A DNA stretch of 64,000 bases from Heterodera schachtii. Taxonomy: Eukaryota; Nematoda; Chromadorea; Rhabditida; Heteroderidae. Shown here piece after piece: positions 53,901-62,072 of the stretch (position 1 is the first letter of the stretch; every line of letters begins with the position of its first letter). Below the pieces are notes generated by a model, which searched no databases, had not been told where the DNA came from, and saw only the letters and a list, made by a program, of their open reading frames with translations. The translations under genes and the position numbers were made by a program. The stretch spans positions 216,238-280,237 of the forward strand of contig SIJG01000142.1 in NCBI GenBank assembly GCA_023374025.1, read 5' to 3'.

Positions 53901-56507
53901 TGGCGTGCCAATGCCACCGTCGGTGGTGACGCCATCGACAATGGCGCCGATCGCAAAACAGTCGCACATTCCGGTCGCGCTTAATTCGCCAACGACGTGG
54001 CCGGAAACAACAACGGCACCGAAAGTGCCACCTCCGGTGGCACCCAAACCAAAAGTGAGGAAGATCATCATTAAATGTGCTTCTTACACACTCATTTGGC
54101 TGGCAAAAAAAGAAATTATTGACAGACTATCAAAATGTGATTCTGACAGAATTCTCGCAAAATTTGAAAAAAAAAACATAGAAATTTCTATTTTTAGACT
54201 AATTTTTACATAAAAAACCGCCACCTTTATTTAGTCCTGAAATTTTTTAAAAATTCGGTAACACAGGACCATGGCTAGAATTGATGAAAATGGTTTTTTT
54301 TACATTTACTCGGCCTCTCTGCATGTGTTTTTTCATCAAAAAAAAAAGTCAGAAATCGGATGTCCATAAAAATGCCTTCCATTTATCACAGTTTCGATGG
54401 TCCATGCTTAACATTAAATTCTCGAAAATTTTAAAATTTACTCAAATTTGCCACTTATCATAGGCCTCTACGTCGGAGCAGACAACAACTCCGACTACCG
54501 TACCGGCACCGTCTTCTTCGGCTCATCATCACCAGCAGCAGCAGCTACAGTCCCCACCCTCGCCCACCGCCTCATCATTTAGCTGCAAGCTGAAGCTTTT
54601 CGAGGCACAGAGTCGTAACGGTGGTGGTGGTGCTGGTGGTCATCCAAATGCAGCAGCAGCAGTCGGTGTTGGCACAACAAACAACGGATCACAATCGTCG
54701 TCGGCACGACCGTCCGGCATTCCGTTGAAAGTCGAGAAAATTAATAAAAAAATTTAGCAAAAACTAGAAATTTTTTAAATAAAAACACAAAGAAATTCTA
54801 AATGGATTGTGGATTTTTTAGAGAAAAATTGTTTTTTCGCCCATTTTTCGCGGTTTTATTGTATTTTCTGGGGAAATTTCCAACCCTCTCTTTCCACCCA
54901 CTTAAAATTTCCCTGTTGAAGAAGCCGCTGGTGTGTGCGCAGGATTTGGAGAAGCTCAAGGAAGCGGCTGAACAGGAAGCGGCGATGAGAAGACGAGCAG
55001 CCGCAGCAGCAGCAAACAGTAACAACGACGGGAAGCAGTATCAGCAACACCACCACCAGCAACGGCAAAATGGTGGAGGCGGCGGCGGACGATTGGCAGA
55101 GAATGCCATGGAAATGGACGAGGATGACAACGACTATGATGATGATGACGAAGAGGCGGATGAGCACCGGGACACGGTGCACGAACTGAGCCGACTGTTG
55201 AGCAGCAGCTCCGTGCTTGACCAGCAGCAGAACGGAGGGTACGGCGAAAACGGAAATGGAATGCCAAAATCAAAAAAAAATTGGCATTATTTAAAGGCAA
55301 ATGGGATTGGACGCGTAATTCCGTCCTGAAAATTTCTTGGATAATTATTCTATTCACTCATAAAATGGTGTCATGGTGTCTCTAAAAACCCAAATCCTGG
55401 AAGGAAAAACTTTTTTGAAATTTAAACAATTTTCTTAACAATATGCATTAAAATTACCAAAAATTTACCCGGCTGCGACTGATGGCATCACCGGACGGAC
55501 CCCTCAGCTTACCACAATTTTTTTTTTTTTTTTTTTGAAAATTTGACCCCAAAATGGCAAAAATAGTCGTTTAACAAAAAAATTTTCTGACCACTACTGA
55601 CACATGGTCGGACAAAAATTATTTTTGACACATTTTCATAGTCAAAAAAACCAAGTCCATTAAAAAATGGCACTATTTAAAGGCAGATGGGATTGGATGC
55701 GAAATTTGATCATAAAATTTTATCTGATTTCTTCTGTCCGAAAATTGGGACATGTAAAAAATTTCAAGAAAAATTTCTTTGGTAAACCTAGGTGTGCTGA
55801 AAACAAATATTTAAAAAAAACTTGATATTTTAAATTTTTTAATTTTTCTAAAAAATTCAAGAAAATTACCAAAAAATTTTGTTACCTAGCTTATTTCGAA
55901 AATTTATTTTAGAAAAATTTGAATAAAAAATTTATTCAAGGAAAATTTTTTTTATTTCTCAAGTTTTTTCGTTTTTTTTTTCCTGAAACTAGCAAATTTA
56001 CTTTTTATTAACACTTAGGTTTTCAAGCTAAAAATAATATTAAATTTTATATAAGCTCTCCCCGCGTTTAGCATTGCTGGCCCATCCGTGGTGCGGACCC
56101 GAAAAGCCGAAATGCGTGCCGAACGGACGGCGGCACCGAACCACCATTACCCACTCAGTAATGCCACGGACGATGATGAAGCGGCGGATGCCGACCCGGA
56201 TGCTGCCGGCTCACTGTGCCGGACGGACTCGTCGCTGAGCCAACGCGCGGCGGAGATTGAGAAGCGGCGCGAGTGGCGCCAGGCCCGCCTGCGCTCCATG
56301 GACGTGGAATCGAAGCGGACCGACGAGCTGGTGCGGATGATCACCGCCGCAGCGGCGGCCGCTGCAGCGGGCACCGCTTCCGGCAGCAACGGTGCCGCGA
56401 CGGACAATAACAACAATGGCACCACCGCGCCAACGTCAACACCTACAGTAAACCCATCCTCAAACAACAGCAACAGTACACCGTCCCCGATTCCAATTGC
56501 ACCATAA
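38996..56507 (+). CDS. let-413: LAP-family polarity protein, LET-413/Scribble/Erbin type
   Basis: Twenty-three exons: 38996-39163, 39745-39862, 41382-41460, 41522-41627, 42067-42171, 43091-43306, 43797-43916, 46959-47126, 47610-47772, 48233-48290, 48448-48562, 49043-49283, 49608-49841, 50092-50191, 50825-51032, 51391-51633, 52326-52587, 52759-53168, 53490-53759, 53836-54054, 54464-54730, 54943-55238, 56072-56507. The total is three bases above a multiple of three, and exons 9, 14 and 15 each hold one extra base; without these about 1532 residues are encoded. The start (MKFFCIPASLFC), the leucine-rich repeats, the CYLLPQ end of the LRR block, YDTPHPK and two PDZ domains identify the LAP family. 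These proteins sit at the basolateral membrane and organise epithelial junctions. Introns 4 and 11 need GC donors. Introns host foldback elements and tRNA-like units. Confidence 0.9.
40379..41312. mobile_element. foldback element, 934 bp, with perfect GC centre (in let-413 intron 2)
   Basis: The ends AATATCCATCATAGGTCCCA and TGGGACCTATGATGGATATT are inverted, and the arms match for about 155 bases and more weakly to the middle. The exact centre is a perfect hairpin, GCGGGGGCCC TTC GGGCCCCCGC (40842-40864), inside a larger inverted GCAGGCGGTTGACTG / CAGTCAACCGCCTG. A second element sharing the core lies at 58200-59029. Frames starting MIRRRLTDWRG occur in both and reflect the repeat, not a gene. 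Confidence 0.85.
44183..44263 (+). ncRNA. tRNA-like unit 1
   Basis: GTCGTGC / GCACGGC closing stem, A box ATAGCTCAGTCG (slightly diverged), B box GTTCGAGTCC inside the hairpin GTTCGAG-TCCG-CTCGAAC, and TTTTTT right after. No anticodon stem is visible. Confidence 0.6.
44410..44488 (+). ncRNA. tRNA-like unit 2
   Basis: Complete unit with A box ATAGCGCAGTCGGTAGCGC, B box GTTCGAGTCC, full closing stem and a T6 run 3 bases after it. Core CCCACCCGATTAAATAAATG. Confidence 0.65.
44771..44849 (+). ncRNA. tRNA-like unit 3
   Basis: Closing stem and B-box hairpin intact, A box ATGGCGCAGTCGGTAGC. Core TCTATGACTCAAAAATTAAT differs from its neighbours. A remnant of another unit (AGCGCTGAG...GTTCGAATCC) follows at about 44980-45035. 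Confidence 0.6.
45103..45174 (+). ncRNA. tRNA-like unit 4 (short)
   Basis: Lacks the ATATAG spacer after GTCGTGC, so the A box is joined directly to the stem. B-box hairpin, GCACGGC and a T4 run present. Confidence 0.55.
45484..45798. mobile_element. foldback element, about 315 bp, between tRNA-like units
   Basis: The left arm (GTGCTGGGTCGATTAGTAAA, TCCGCCATTTTATCGATTTT, CGACAAAACACGACATAAC) matches the reverse complement of the right arm (GTGCTAGGTCATTTCGTAAA and so on) for about 90 bases. It sits 20 bases before tRNA-like unit 5. No coding capacity. Confidence 0.7.
45820..45890 (+). ncRNA. tRNA-like unit 5 (short core)
   Basis: TTCGTGC in place of GTCGTGC, A box AAGCGCAGTCGGTAGCGC, core only GGTTTCCTACCGCAAA, where GGT and ACC could pair. 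B box and closing strand intact, T6 run nearby. Confidence 0.55.
45939..46017 (+). ncRNA. tRNA-like unit 6
   Basis: Very similar to unit 1 (GCGCAGTCGTTCACGCTGAT, CTTAATTAAATACATCAAAG). ACACGGC replaces GCACGGC at the 3' strand. T7 run follows. Confidence 0.6.
46128..46208 (+). ncRNA. tRNA-like unit 7
   Basis: A box ATAGCGCAGTCGGTCGCGC, core GCTTCGCTTACTTAAATATA, B box GGTTCGAGTCC (best match to the Pol III consensus in the set), TGCACGGC and a T6 run. Confidence 0.6.
46428..46508 (+). ncRNA. tRNA-like unit 8
   Basis: A box GTGGCGCAGTCGGTAGCGC, core GGTCTGCTTAATTAAATACA, B box AGTTCGAGTCC, closing stem intact, T10 run after it. The 3' half of the B-box hairpin has changed to CTCAGAC. Confidence 0.6.
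46599..46667 (+). ncRNA. tRNA-like unit 9 (A box lost)
   Basis: GTCGTGCATTTAATGCATG replaces the A-box region; B box, hairpin and closing strand are intact. Probably not transcribed by itself. Confidence 0.5.
46762..46839 (+). ncRNA. tRNA-like unit 10 (diverged)
   Basis: A box ATAGCGCAGTCGTTCACGC, but the B box has changed to GTGCGAGTAC and the 3' strand to GCGCGGA. It lies 120 bases before exon 8 of let-413. Confidence 0.5.
47322..47460 (+). repeat. degenerate GC-hairpin repeat in intron 8
   Basis: TTCCTTAACAAACTGCATTAAA, TTTCCCGGTAGTGC and ACTGGACCCCCATTAT, then TTTGACCAAAATGGCAAAA. Related copies, also without a good hairpin, are at 55425-55575 and 60048-60175. Confidence 0.45.
47946..48025 (+). 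ncRNA. tRNA-like unit 11 (let-413 intron 9)
   Basis: A box ATAGCGCAGTCGGTAGCGC, core CTGCCTCTGCCAGTAAATTA, B box GTTCGAGTCT, GCACGGC. It is followed at 48115 by GGAAATTCCTTCCAGCATTG, a copy of the first bases of exon 8. Confidence 0.6.
48233..49841 (+). other. let-413 exons 10-13: LAP-specific and linker region
   Basis: Exon 10 gives VLTCYLLPQKG, the conserved end of LAP repeat blocks. Exon 11 has VCFAGDSPPEEEDK and exon 12 FDTERYDTPHPKPF, matching the two short LAP-specific motifs (acidic stretch, then R-x-DTPHP). A Gln/Pro/Ser-rich linker follows. Exon 13 encodes LKRRPQSVIAHLSTPELMSL and ends at a GT donor. Joining exons 11 and 12 in frame requires the GC donor at 48563. Confidence 0.75.
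48866..49018. repeat. three tandem copies of a 52-54 bp unit (let-413 intron 11)
   Basis: ACCCCGGTCCCGTTCGGTAT followed by ACTGTAATATAGGGGTTAA recurs three times, the third copy diverged. It ends 25 bases before the exon 12 acceptor. Confidence 0.8.
50092..51032 (+). other. let-413 exons 14-15: first PDZ domain
   Basis: GFEWSIVGG is the carboxylate-binding loop and strand 2, GLFISQLVPGGVAHSAG and RVDDSLLAVNGNDLRG are the central strands, HQEAIQCIQ is helix 2 and LELLIEREQ the last strand. Both exons are 3n+1 long and carry one surplus base each. PDZ domains bind C-terminal peptides of membrane proteins. Confidence 0.8.
50492..50573 (+). ncRNA. tRNA-like unit 12 (let-413 intron 14)
   Basis: TCGCGTGCATAATAGTGCAG start, GTCGGTAGGCGCTG, core AACAATGCAATTAAATATAT, B box GTTCGAGTCC, then GCACGGA and a T8 run. 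Confidence 0.55.
51180..51315. repeat. minisatellite of 17-18 bp units (let-413 intron 15)
   Basis: GGTCCTTTGTCTTT and GGTCATTTGTCTTTCTA units repeat about seven times with small changes. Confidence 0.75.
51391..52587 (+). other. let-413 exons 16-17: second PDZ domain
   Basis: CCTMIVRNKCGLPGFTVSG is strand 1 and the binding loop, VDRVDVAESSLRSGDRILSV the central part, then QVKTLLAGFPGTRVEVVVER across the exon 16/17 junction. A Pro/Ala/Ser-rich tail with LTLTRSLPSLFVPEL follows. C. elegans LET-413 is described with one PDZ domain, so this protein has an extra one or kept an older state. Confidence 0.75.
52185..52265 (+). ncRNA. tRNA-like unit 13 (let-413 intron 16)
   Basis: GTCGTGCAAAATAGCGCAG, core CAGCTGTAGCCAGTTAAATG, B box GTTCGAGTCC, GCACGGG. 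The T-run is weaker here. It lies 60 bases before exon 17. Confidence 0.55.
52759..54730 (+). other. let-413 exons 18-21: low-complexity linker
   Basis: Runs of Gln, Asn, Ser, Thr and His dominate (CAACAA and CAGCAG tracts at 52888-52908, 52955-52978, 53565-53583). Proline-rich KVPPPVAPKPK in exon 20 is a possible SH3 ligand. Exon 21 ends with SFSCKLKLFEAQSRNG and ARPSGIPLK. All four exons join in phase without frame problems. Confidence 0.7.
54943..56507 (+). other. let-413 exons 22-23: C-terminal region
   Basis: Exon 22 starts DLEKLKEAAEQEAAMRRRAA, a probable short helix, and continues with an acidic run. Exon 23 contains SLSQRAAEIEKRREWRQARL, a charged helix near the end of LAP proteins, and ends PSPIPIAP. 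Exon 22 ends in phase 2 at 55238 and exon 23 begins with a single completing base at 56072. Confidence 0.75.
55345..56050. repeat. let-413 intron 22 with degenerate hairpin repeat
   Basis: CACTCATAAAATGGTGTCAT at 55357 starts a segment repeated at 59968 and 62604. Within it TTAACAATATGCATTAAAAT, CCCGGCTGCGACTGATGGC and GGACCCCTCAG mark a decayed member of the hairpin family. The rest is AT-rich intron. Confidence 0.5.
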
Positions 56508-58195
56508 TTTGATCATTAAAGGCCTATTAATGAATGCTTAACCATCATTGTTGTTCAAAGCATATTTTAATTATGACTGTCTGTATTTATTTATTTATAT
56601 ATACTGTGTGTACTAATGTACAGTATATGTGATCTGTTATGCTGTAATTTCCAACGCTTCAATCAATCATCATCGCATCCAAATTGATTTTATGGGTAAA
56701 GAAATTTTATTTATAGCGGTTTTTATAAAAAAAATTGTGTCAAATTCAAATTTTTCGCGACATTCGTCGCTTAAAAAAATTTTTTTTTTTTTTTTTTTTT
56801 TGCTGGGCTTTCATTAAAATTGCCCATTTCTTACATATTTTTTGTCCTGCGCATAAAAATGAGTGATGATGATTGGTCGTTGAATTGGTTATTGTTATAC
56901 ACGTATTATTCACAATGTGTGAAACCGAGGGATGGTCGCGAAACACCGAAACATTGCGAAATTGTTCTGCTTTTTGTATTAGCATTTTTATTTCGTCAAA
57001 AAGAATTCCAATAGACTTTTTGGAGAGGAAAATGATGGTGAAAAGCAAATAATTAAACGGGCTTTTATATATTTTTATGTAAAAAAAAAAATTTCAAAAA
57101 TTATTTCGCGAAAACCCTCGCCTGCTAAGGCCAGGGATGGAGAGTTCCGAGGCCCTAAAATTTCAAAAATGACGGAATACTGCGCCATCCCTTATACATT
57201 TTCGGGAGGAGAACCGATCTGGATTTCTGGCATTTTTGGGGGTCGGCACACACCATTTTCACTAGCTTTTTAAGCCCTGAAATTCCAATTCCACTGAAAA
57301 AAGCTTTTTTCCGTGTTGGCGCTTCCATCCATGCAACACAATCAAAGTCCTATTTTAATTTCATCATCATTATCATCATTATTGTCGTCATTTAAATTTA
57401 TTTTTGCCTTCCTTTGACACGCTTTTTCTCTTCCCTTTGCGCACCACCGCCACATTTTTGTATTTATTTGTCATATGGTTGTCATACTGTATCATCGTCA
57501 CATATTCATTTCATATTCACTTTTATGTTTCCTTTCCAAATCCGTCGTCACAACAGAAAAAGTTCAATCACACACAGCCAAAAACAAAAAAGCAATTAAT
57601 TCATTAATTAATTACCTACTAATTATGCATGCATTCATTCACTTATTAATTAATGTTTTGTGTTGTAATTTCTTACCCCCCCCCCCAATTTTTTTGATTA
57701 AAAATTGCTCCTATTCTTTTCTCCAATCACTTTTAATCAAATGTTCAATTTTTTTTTATTAATATTTGCTGCAATTCCAAAGCATATGTGTTTACCTTTA
57801 AAAGTTTACATTCACCATTTTAAAGTACGAATTAAAAATGTGCCCTTTTTTAAACGTTCTTTTAAATATTTGCAAAATAATTATTTTTAATTACGGTTAT
57901 ACTTTTTTAAAAATCAACATTGGGAAGGATAAAAGTGTTTAGGGTCTTGTATTTTGGAGTCCCATTCGGGTTGGATCCCGTGCCTCGGTTGAGGAATCCA
58001 GAATTTCGTGCATATGGATGTCAAAATTATGTTCAGCGACCCCGAAAATCCTCCAAAATTGAGAATTTTTCACGACAAATGTACATTTTTTGACAACTTT
58101 TTGTATATATTTTTGGCAGCCCTAAATTGACCCTTAAAATGTTAACAAAAAAAAATTGTACAAAAAACAATTAATTAAAATACAATTATTTTGTT
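56508..58195. other. 3' flank of let-413, no firm gene
   Basis: AT-rich. A small frame at 56859-57014 (MSDDDWSLNWLLLYTYYSQC, then a hydrophobic IVLLFVLAFLF) could encode a short membrane peptide but has no support beyond the frame. A tail like GTTCAGCGACCCCGAAAAT lies at 58031-58049. Confidence 0.35.
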
Positions 58196-58199
58196 GGCA

Positions 58200-59029
58200 C
58201 TCCTGACTTATCCGGGGGATTTTTAAAACGATCGAAACTTGACAAATTTAGTACCATTCGAAAGCTCTTGATGAGCTAAGTCTAAAAATCAGAGGATGAA
58301 GTCGATCCGACAAATTTAAACCGGTTTTTGAACCGATTTAAAACACAAAAAGTGAAGAAAATTGGACATTTTTAATTAATTAATTTATTTTTAATGGACA
58401 TTTTTCAGTACCAACGAAAAATGGATAAACAAAATGAAGTAAATTTTCGCAAAATGGAGCATGCGAAGACGGAGCAAGTAGTGGGGCGAGACGGAGGGCG
58501 CAGGAAGCAGTATGACGAGCGCCACAGGCGGTTGACTGCGGGGGCCCGAAGGGCCCCCGCCAATCAGTCAACCGCCTGCGGATCACGCGCGGACTTCTTC
58601 CGTAGCCCGTAGTCTCGCCCCACCTACTGGCCGCTGTAGTCGAGTGTGCGGCGGTTTTTTAGCGCAATATGCAAATTCAAACTTTTATATTTGACGTTGT
58701 TTTCCCATTTTTTTGACTACTGGTTTAAAAATAGTTTTAACGATTTTGAGGACCCATAACATGCGTTGGTTCGACTTCATTCCCTGATTTATAGACTTAG
58801 CTCGTTAAGAGCTTTCGAATGATACCAAATTTGTCAGGATTCGATCGTTTCAAAAAGTTATAGTGCAAAATCTCAATTTTTCGAGTTTTGAACCGGTTCA
58901 AAAACCGGTTTATACTTGTCGGATCGACTTCATCCTCTGATTTTTAGACTTAGCTCATCGAGAGCTATCGATTGGTACCATATTCGTCAGGTTTCGATCG
59001 TTTTAAAAATCCCCCGGATAAGTCAGGAG
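58200..59029. mobile_element. foldback element, 830 bp, sharing the core of the 40.4 kb element
   Basis: Ends CTCCTGACTTATCCGGGGGA and TCCCCCGGATAAGTCAGGAG are inverted, with arms of about 145 bases. They differ from the ends of the 40.4 kb element, while the inner part matches it in opposite orientation. The centre is GCGGGGGCCC GAA GGGCCCCCGC (58538-58560). Confidence 0.85.
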
Positions 59030-59157
59030 ATTCATTTTGTTTTCGTTACACTATTAAAATCATTGAAAAGTGATATTAAATTGACTTATAAAAAATATGC
59101 AAAAAGAGAAATAGTAAGAAGAATCATTGAAAGAAAATAATAAATGTTGATACGCTG

Positions 59158-59236
59158 TCGTGCACATAGCGCAGTCGTTAGCGCTGCAGTATGTCGGCTA
59201 AATCCATTAAAGTTCGAGTCCGCTCGAACGCACGGC
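59158..59236 (+). ncRNA. tRNA-like unit 14
   Basis: GTCGTGCACATAGCGCAGTC, core GCAGTATGTCGGCTAAATCC, B box GTTCGAGTCC, GCACGGC, then a T15 run. A decayed copy of let-413 exon 8 starts 100 bases downstream. Confidence 0.6.
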
Positions 59237-59336
59237 AAATTTTTTTTTTTTTTTTAGATTTTCATATAATGTATTTATTTAGAAAATTGCAATTATTCTA
59301 CAATTAATAAAATTGTAATTATTTCTTCTTTTTCAG

Positions 59337-60925
59337 GAAATTCCTTCCAGCATTGGCAACTTGTTGCTGTTGCGATTTTTGGATATGAACTTGAACAATT
59401 TGCACGCCTTTCCTTCAACAATTGGCGGCGTGACTCCGTCACTGGCCATTGACTCTTAAAATGTTAACAAAAAAATTGTCAAAAACAATTAATTAAATAC
59501 AATTTTTTAGTTTTCGTTACCCTATTAAAAATCATTGAAAAGTTATATTAAATTGAGTAATGGTCGTGCATATAGCGCAGTCGGTAGCGCTGCTGGTGCC
59601 AGTTAAATTACATTGAAGTTCGAGTCCTCTCGAACGCACGGCAAATTTTTTAAATTGTTTTCATCGTATTTTCATATACTTATTTTATCTTAAAGATTTA
59701 AGTCTTACTTGTAAAAGAATATTTATTTATTTTTTTAGGAAATTCCTTCCAGCATTGGCAAAATTTAAATTGAATTTTTTTTTTTTGGTCCCTAAGAATT
59801 TGATGGGTTTCCGTGTGAAATTTTTTTGCAATAAATTGGCAAATTTTCAGGTGCTCACGTGCTATTTGGCACAACAACAACAAAATTCAAATGGTGAGGT
59901 GATTTTGTTTTTAATTTTCAATTGACACAAAAAATTTAATTAAATTTTTTCGCCCTAAAAATATTCACTCATAAAATGGTGTCATAGTGAATCTCTGAAA
60001 AACCCAAACTCTGGAAGGAAACTTTTTTGGAAATTTAAACAAACAATTTTCTTAACAAATTGCATTAAAATTATTAAAAAAAAATTTCCATTGGAGCTTA
60101 ATGGCATCATCGGACCCTCTGCTTATCATTTTTTTTTTTGAAAATTTGACCCCAAAAAGACAGAAATAGTCGTTTTTTGACTACTGACACATTGGTTGGA
60201 CAAAATGATTTTTGACACATTTTCATATTCAAAAAAACCAAATCCATCAAGAATTATTTCAAAAAATATAACAATCCATCTCCAATTATGAATAAAAATC
60301 AATGCTCTATTTTAACTGCTCTCTTTTTGAATTGAATTAAAAAAAAATTTTTTTTTTTGTCTAAAAATCCCTCTCTTTCCGCGCATTTAGCCTTGCTGGC
60401 CCGTCCGTGGTGCGGACCTGAAAAGCCGGAATGCGTGCCGAACGGGTGGTGACGACGGCGGCGGCACCGAACCACCATTACCACCAGCCCAGCAATGACA
60501 CGGACGATGATGAAGCGGCGGATGCCGACCCGGATGCTGCTGGCTCACTGTGCCGGACGGACTCGTCGCTGAGCCAACGCGCGGCGGAGATTGAGAAGCG
60601 GCGCGAGTGGGGCCAGGCCCGCCTGCGCTCCATGGACGTGGAATCGAAGCGGACCGACGAGCTGGTGCGGATGATCACCGCCGCAGCGGCGGCCACTGCA
60701 GCGGGCACCGCTTCCGCCGGCGGCAACGGTGCCGCGACGGACAGTAACAACAACAACAACAACAATGGCACCGGAAGTGCCGCAACAACAACGAGGGCAT
60801 TGGCAAATGGAGGCGGAGGAGGAGCAGTGAACTTTGGCACCACCGTGCCAACGTCGACACCTACAGTAAACCCATCATCAAACAACAGCAACAGTACACC
60901 GTCCCCGATTCCAATTGCACCATAA
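59337..60925 (+). pseudogene. partial tandem copy of let-413 (exons 8', 10', 23')
   Basis: Exon 8' at 59337-59459 starts with the exon 8 sequence (EIPSSIGNL, NNLHAFPSTIGG) and runs into a stop. Exon 10' at 59851-59893 (VLTCYL, then Gln-rich) has intact splice signals. Exon 23' at 60391-60925 is a full copy of the last exon, with an Asn/Gly/Ala insertion, but CGA has become TGA at its 10th codon (VVRT-stop). Intervening LRR, PDZ and linker exons are missing. The copy keeps the intronic tRNA-like units and hairpin repeat. An ATG at 60431 leaves 164 open codons, so a separate small protein cannot be fully excluded. Confidence 0.8.
59563..59642 (+). ncRNA. tRNA-like unit 15
   Basis: GTCGTGCATATAGCGCAGTC, core GCTGGTGCCAGTTAAATTAC (CTGG/CCAG can pair), B box GTTCGAGTCC with one changed base in the hairpin loop, GCACGGC, T6 run. 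Close relative of unit 11. Confidence 0.6.
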
Positions 60926-60959
60926 TTTGATCAATTATCATTAAATAATGCCTAATAAT

Positions 60960-61340
60960 GAATGCTTAACCATCATTGTTGTTTAAATCATGTTTTTTTT
61001 TAAATTGTTACTGACTGTATTTATTTATATACTCTGTGTAATGGATGTACAGTGTATCTGATCTGTTATATTGTAAGTCTAGGGAGGAAACATTGACATA
61101 CACACACATACCAGCAGGGATGGAAGTTCCGAGACCCGAAAAAATTTCGGCAGTCCGAACTCAAAATTGTTAGAATTCCGCGCCATCCCTTACACATAAA
61201 TATTAAAGATGGGAGCCGATCTGGTTTCTTTTACATATACCTATATTTTTATGTAAAAAATTTCAAAAAATTTTTGTTACATAAAAATAATTTCGTGAAA
61301 ACCCCCCTCGGCTGTTAATTTTGGAGGAGGCATTGTCAAA
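60960..61340. other. 3' flank of exon 23' copy
   Basis: TTAACCATCATTGTTGTTTA, GTATTTATTTATATACTCTG and GATGTACAGTGTATCTGATC match the flank of the real last exon, so the duplication extends about 150-300 bases beyond the stop codon. No gene. Confidence 0.5.
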
Positions 61341-61343
61341 TAC

Positions 61344-61998
61344 GGCAATGGTCTAGAATTGGTGTCCCGAGGAAAAAAAAATGTTAAAAATTTTCCAGGT
61401 ATTTTTTCTAGGCTTAAAAAATGCGCTGATCACGAATCTGAGCTCAGATTTTGAAAATCATTGATTTTTATCTATGCTTTTTCATCAACTACTTGATTTT
61501 TCTTTGATTTTTTTTATTATTTTAAAAAAAAGTTTAGCAATGGATTTGGGGTTAAAAAATACGCTGGTCACGAATATGAACTCAGTTTTTAAAAATCATT
61601 GACTTTTATCTACGATTTTTCATCAAGTGTCATAAAAAAATAAACCGCAGCCAAGCGGACTAGAACCCCAGACCCCCGTCTCATATGAGCACCTAGGGAT
61701 TAATAATTGAATTTGAAAAAATCGTAAAATTGAAAACTTGACTTCTTCGTACATTCAATAGCTCGTTCGAAAGCTTTTTTTAGGCTCTACAACATCTGTG
61801 TGAGTTTTTACGCCCGATTAATTTTCTTAAAATTTTGGAAAAAAATCAAGTAGTTGATGAAAAAGCATAGATAAAAATCAATGATTTTCAAAATCTGAGC
61901 TCAGATTCGTGATCAGCGCATTTTTTAAGCCTAGAAAAAATACCTGGAAAATTTTTAACATTTTTTTTTCCTCGGGACACCAATTCTAGACCATTGCC
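61344..61998. mobile_element. foldback element, 655 bp (copy 2 of the 23.6 kb family)
   Basis: Ends GGCAATGGTCTAGAATTGG and CCAATTCTAGACCATTGCC are inverted, arms about 160 bases. Compared with the copy at 23.6 kb it has about 130 extra bases at 61555-61720,including GGACTAGAACC (61658-61668), the reverse complement of a Pol III B box. Confidence 0.8.
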
Positions 61999-62072
61999 CA
62001 TATTTTGACCACTTTTTGTAGATATTTTTGGCAGCCCCTAAAAATTACATTAAATTTTTAAACATTAATTTT

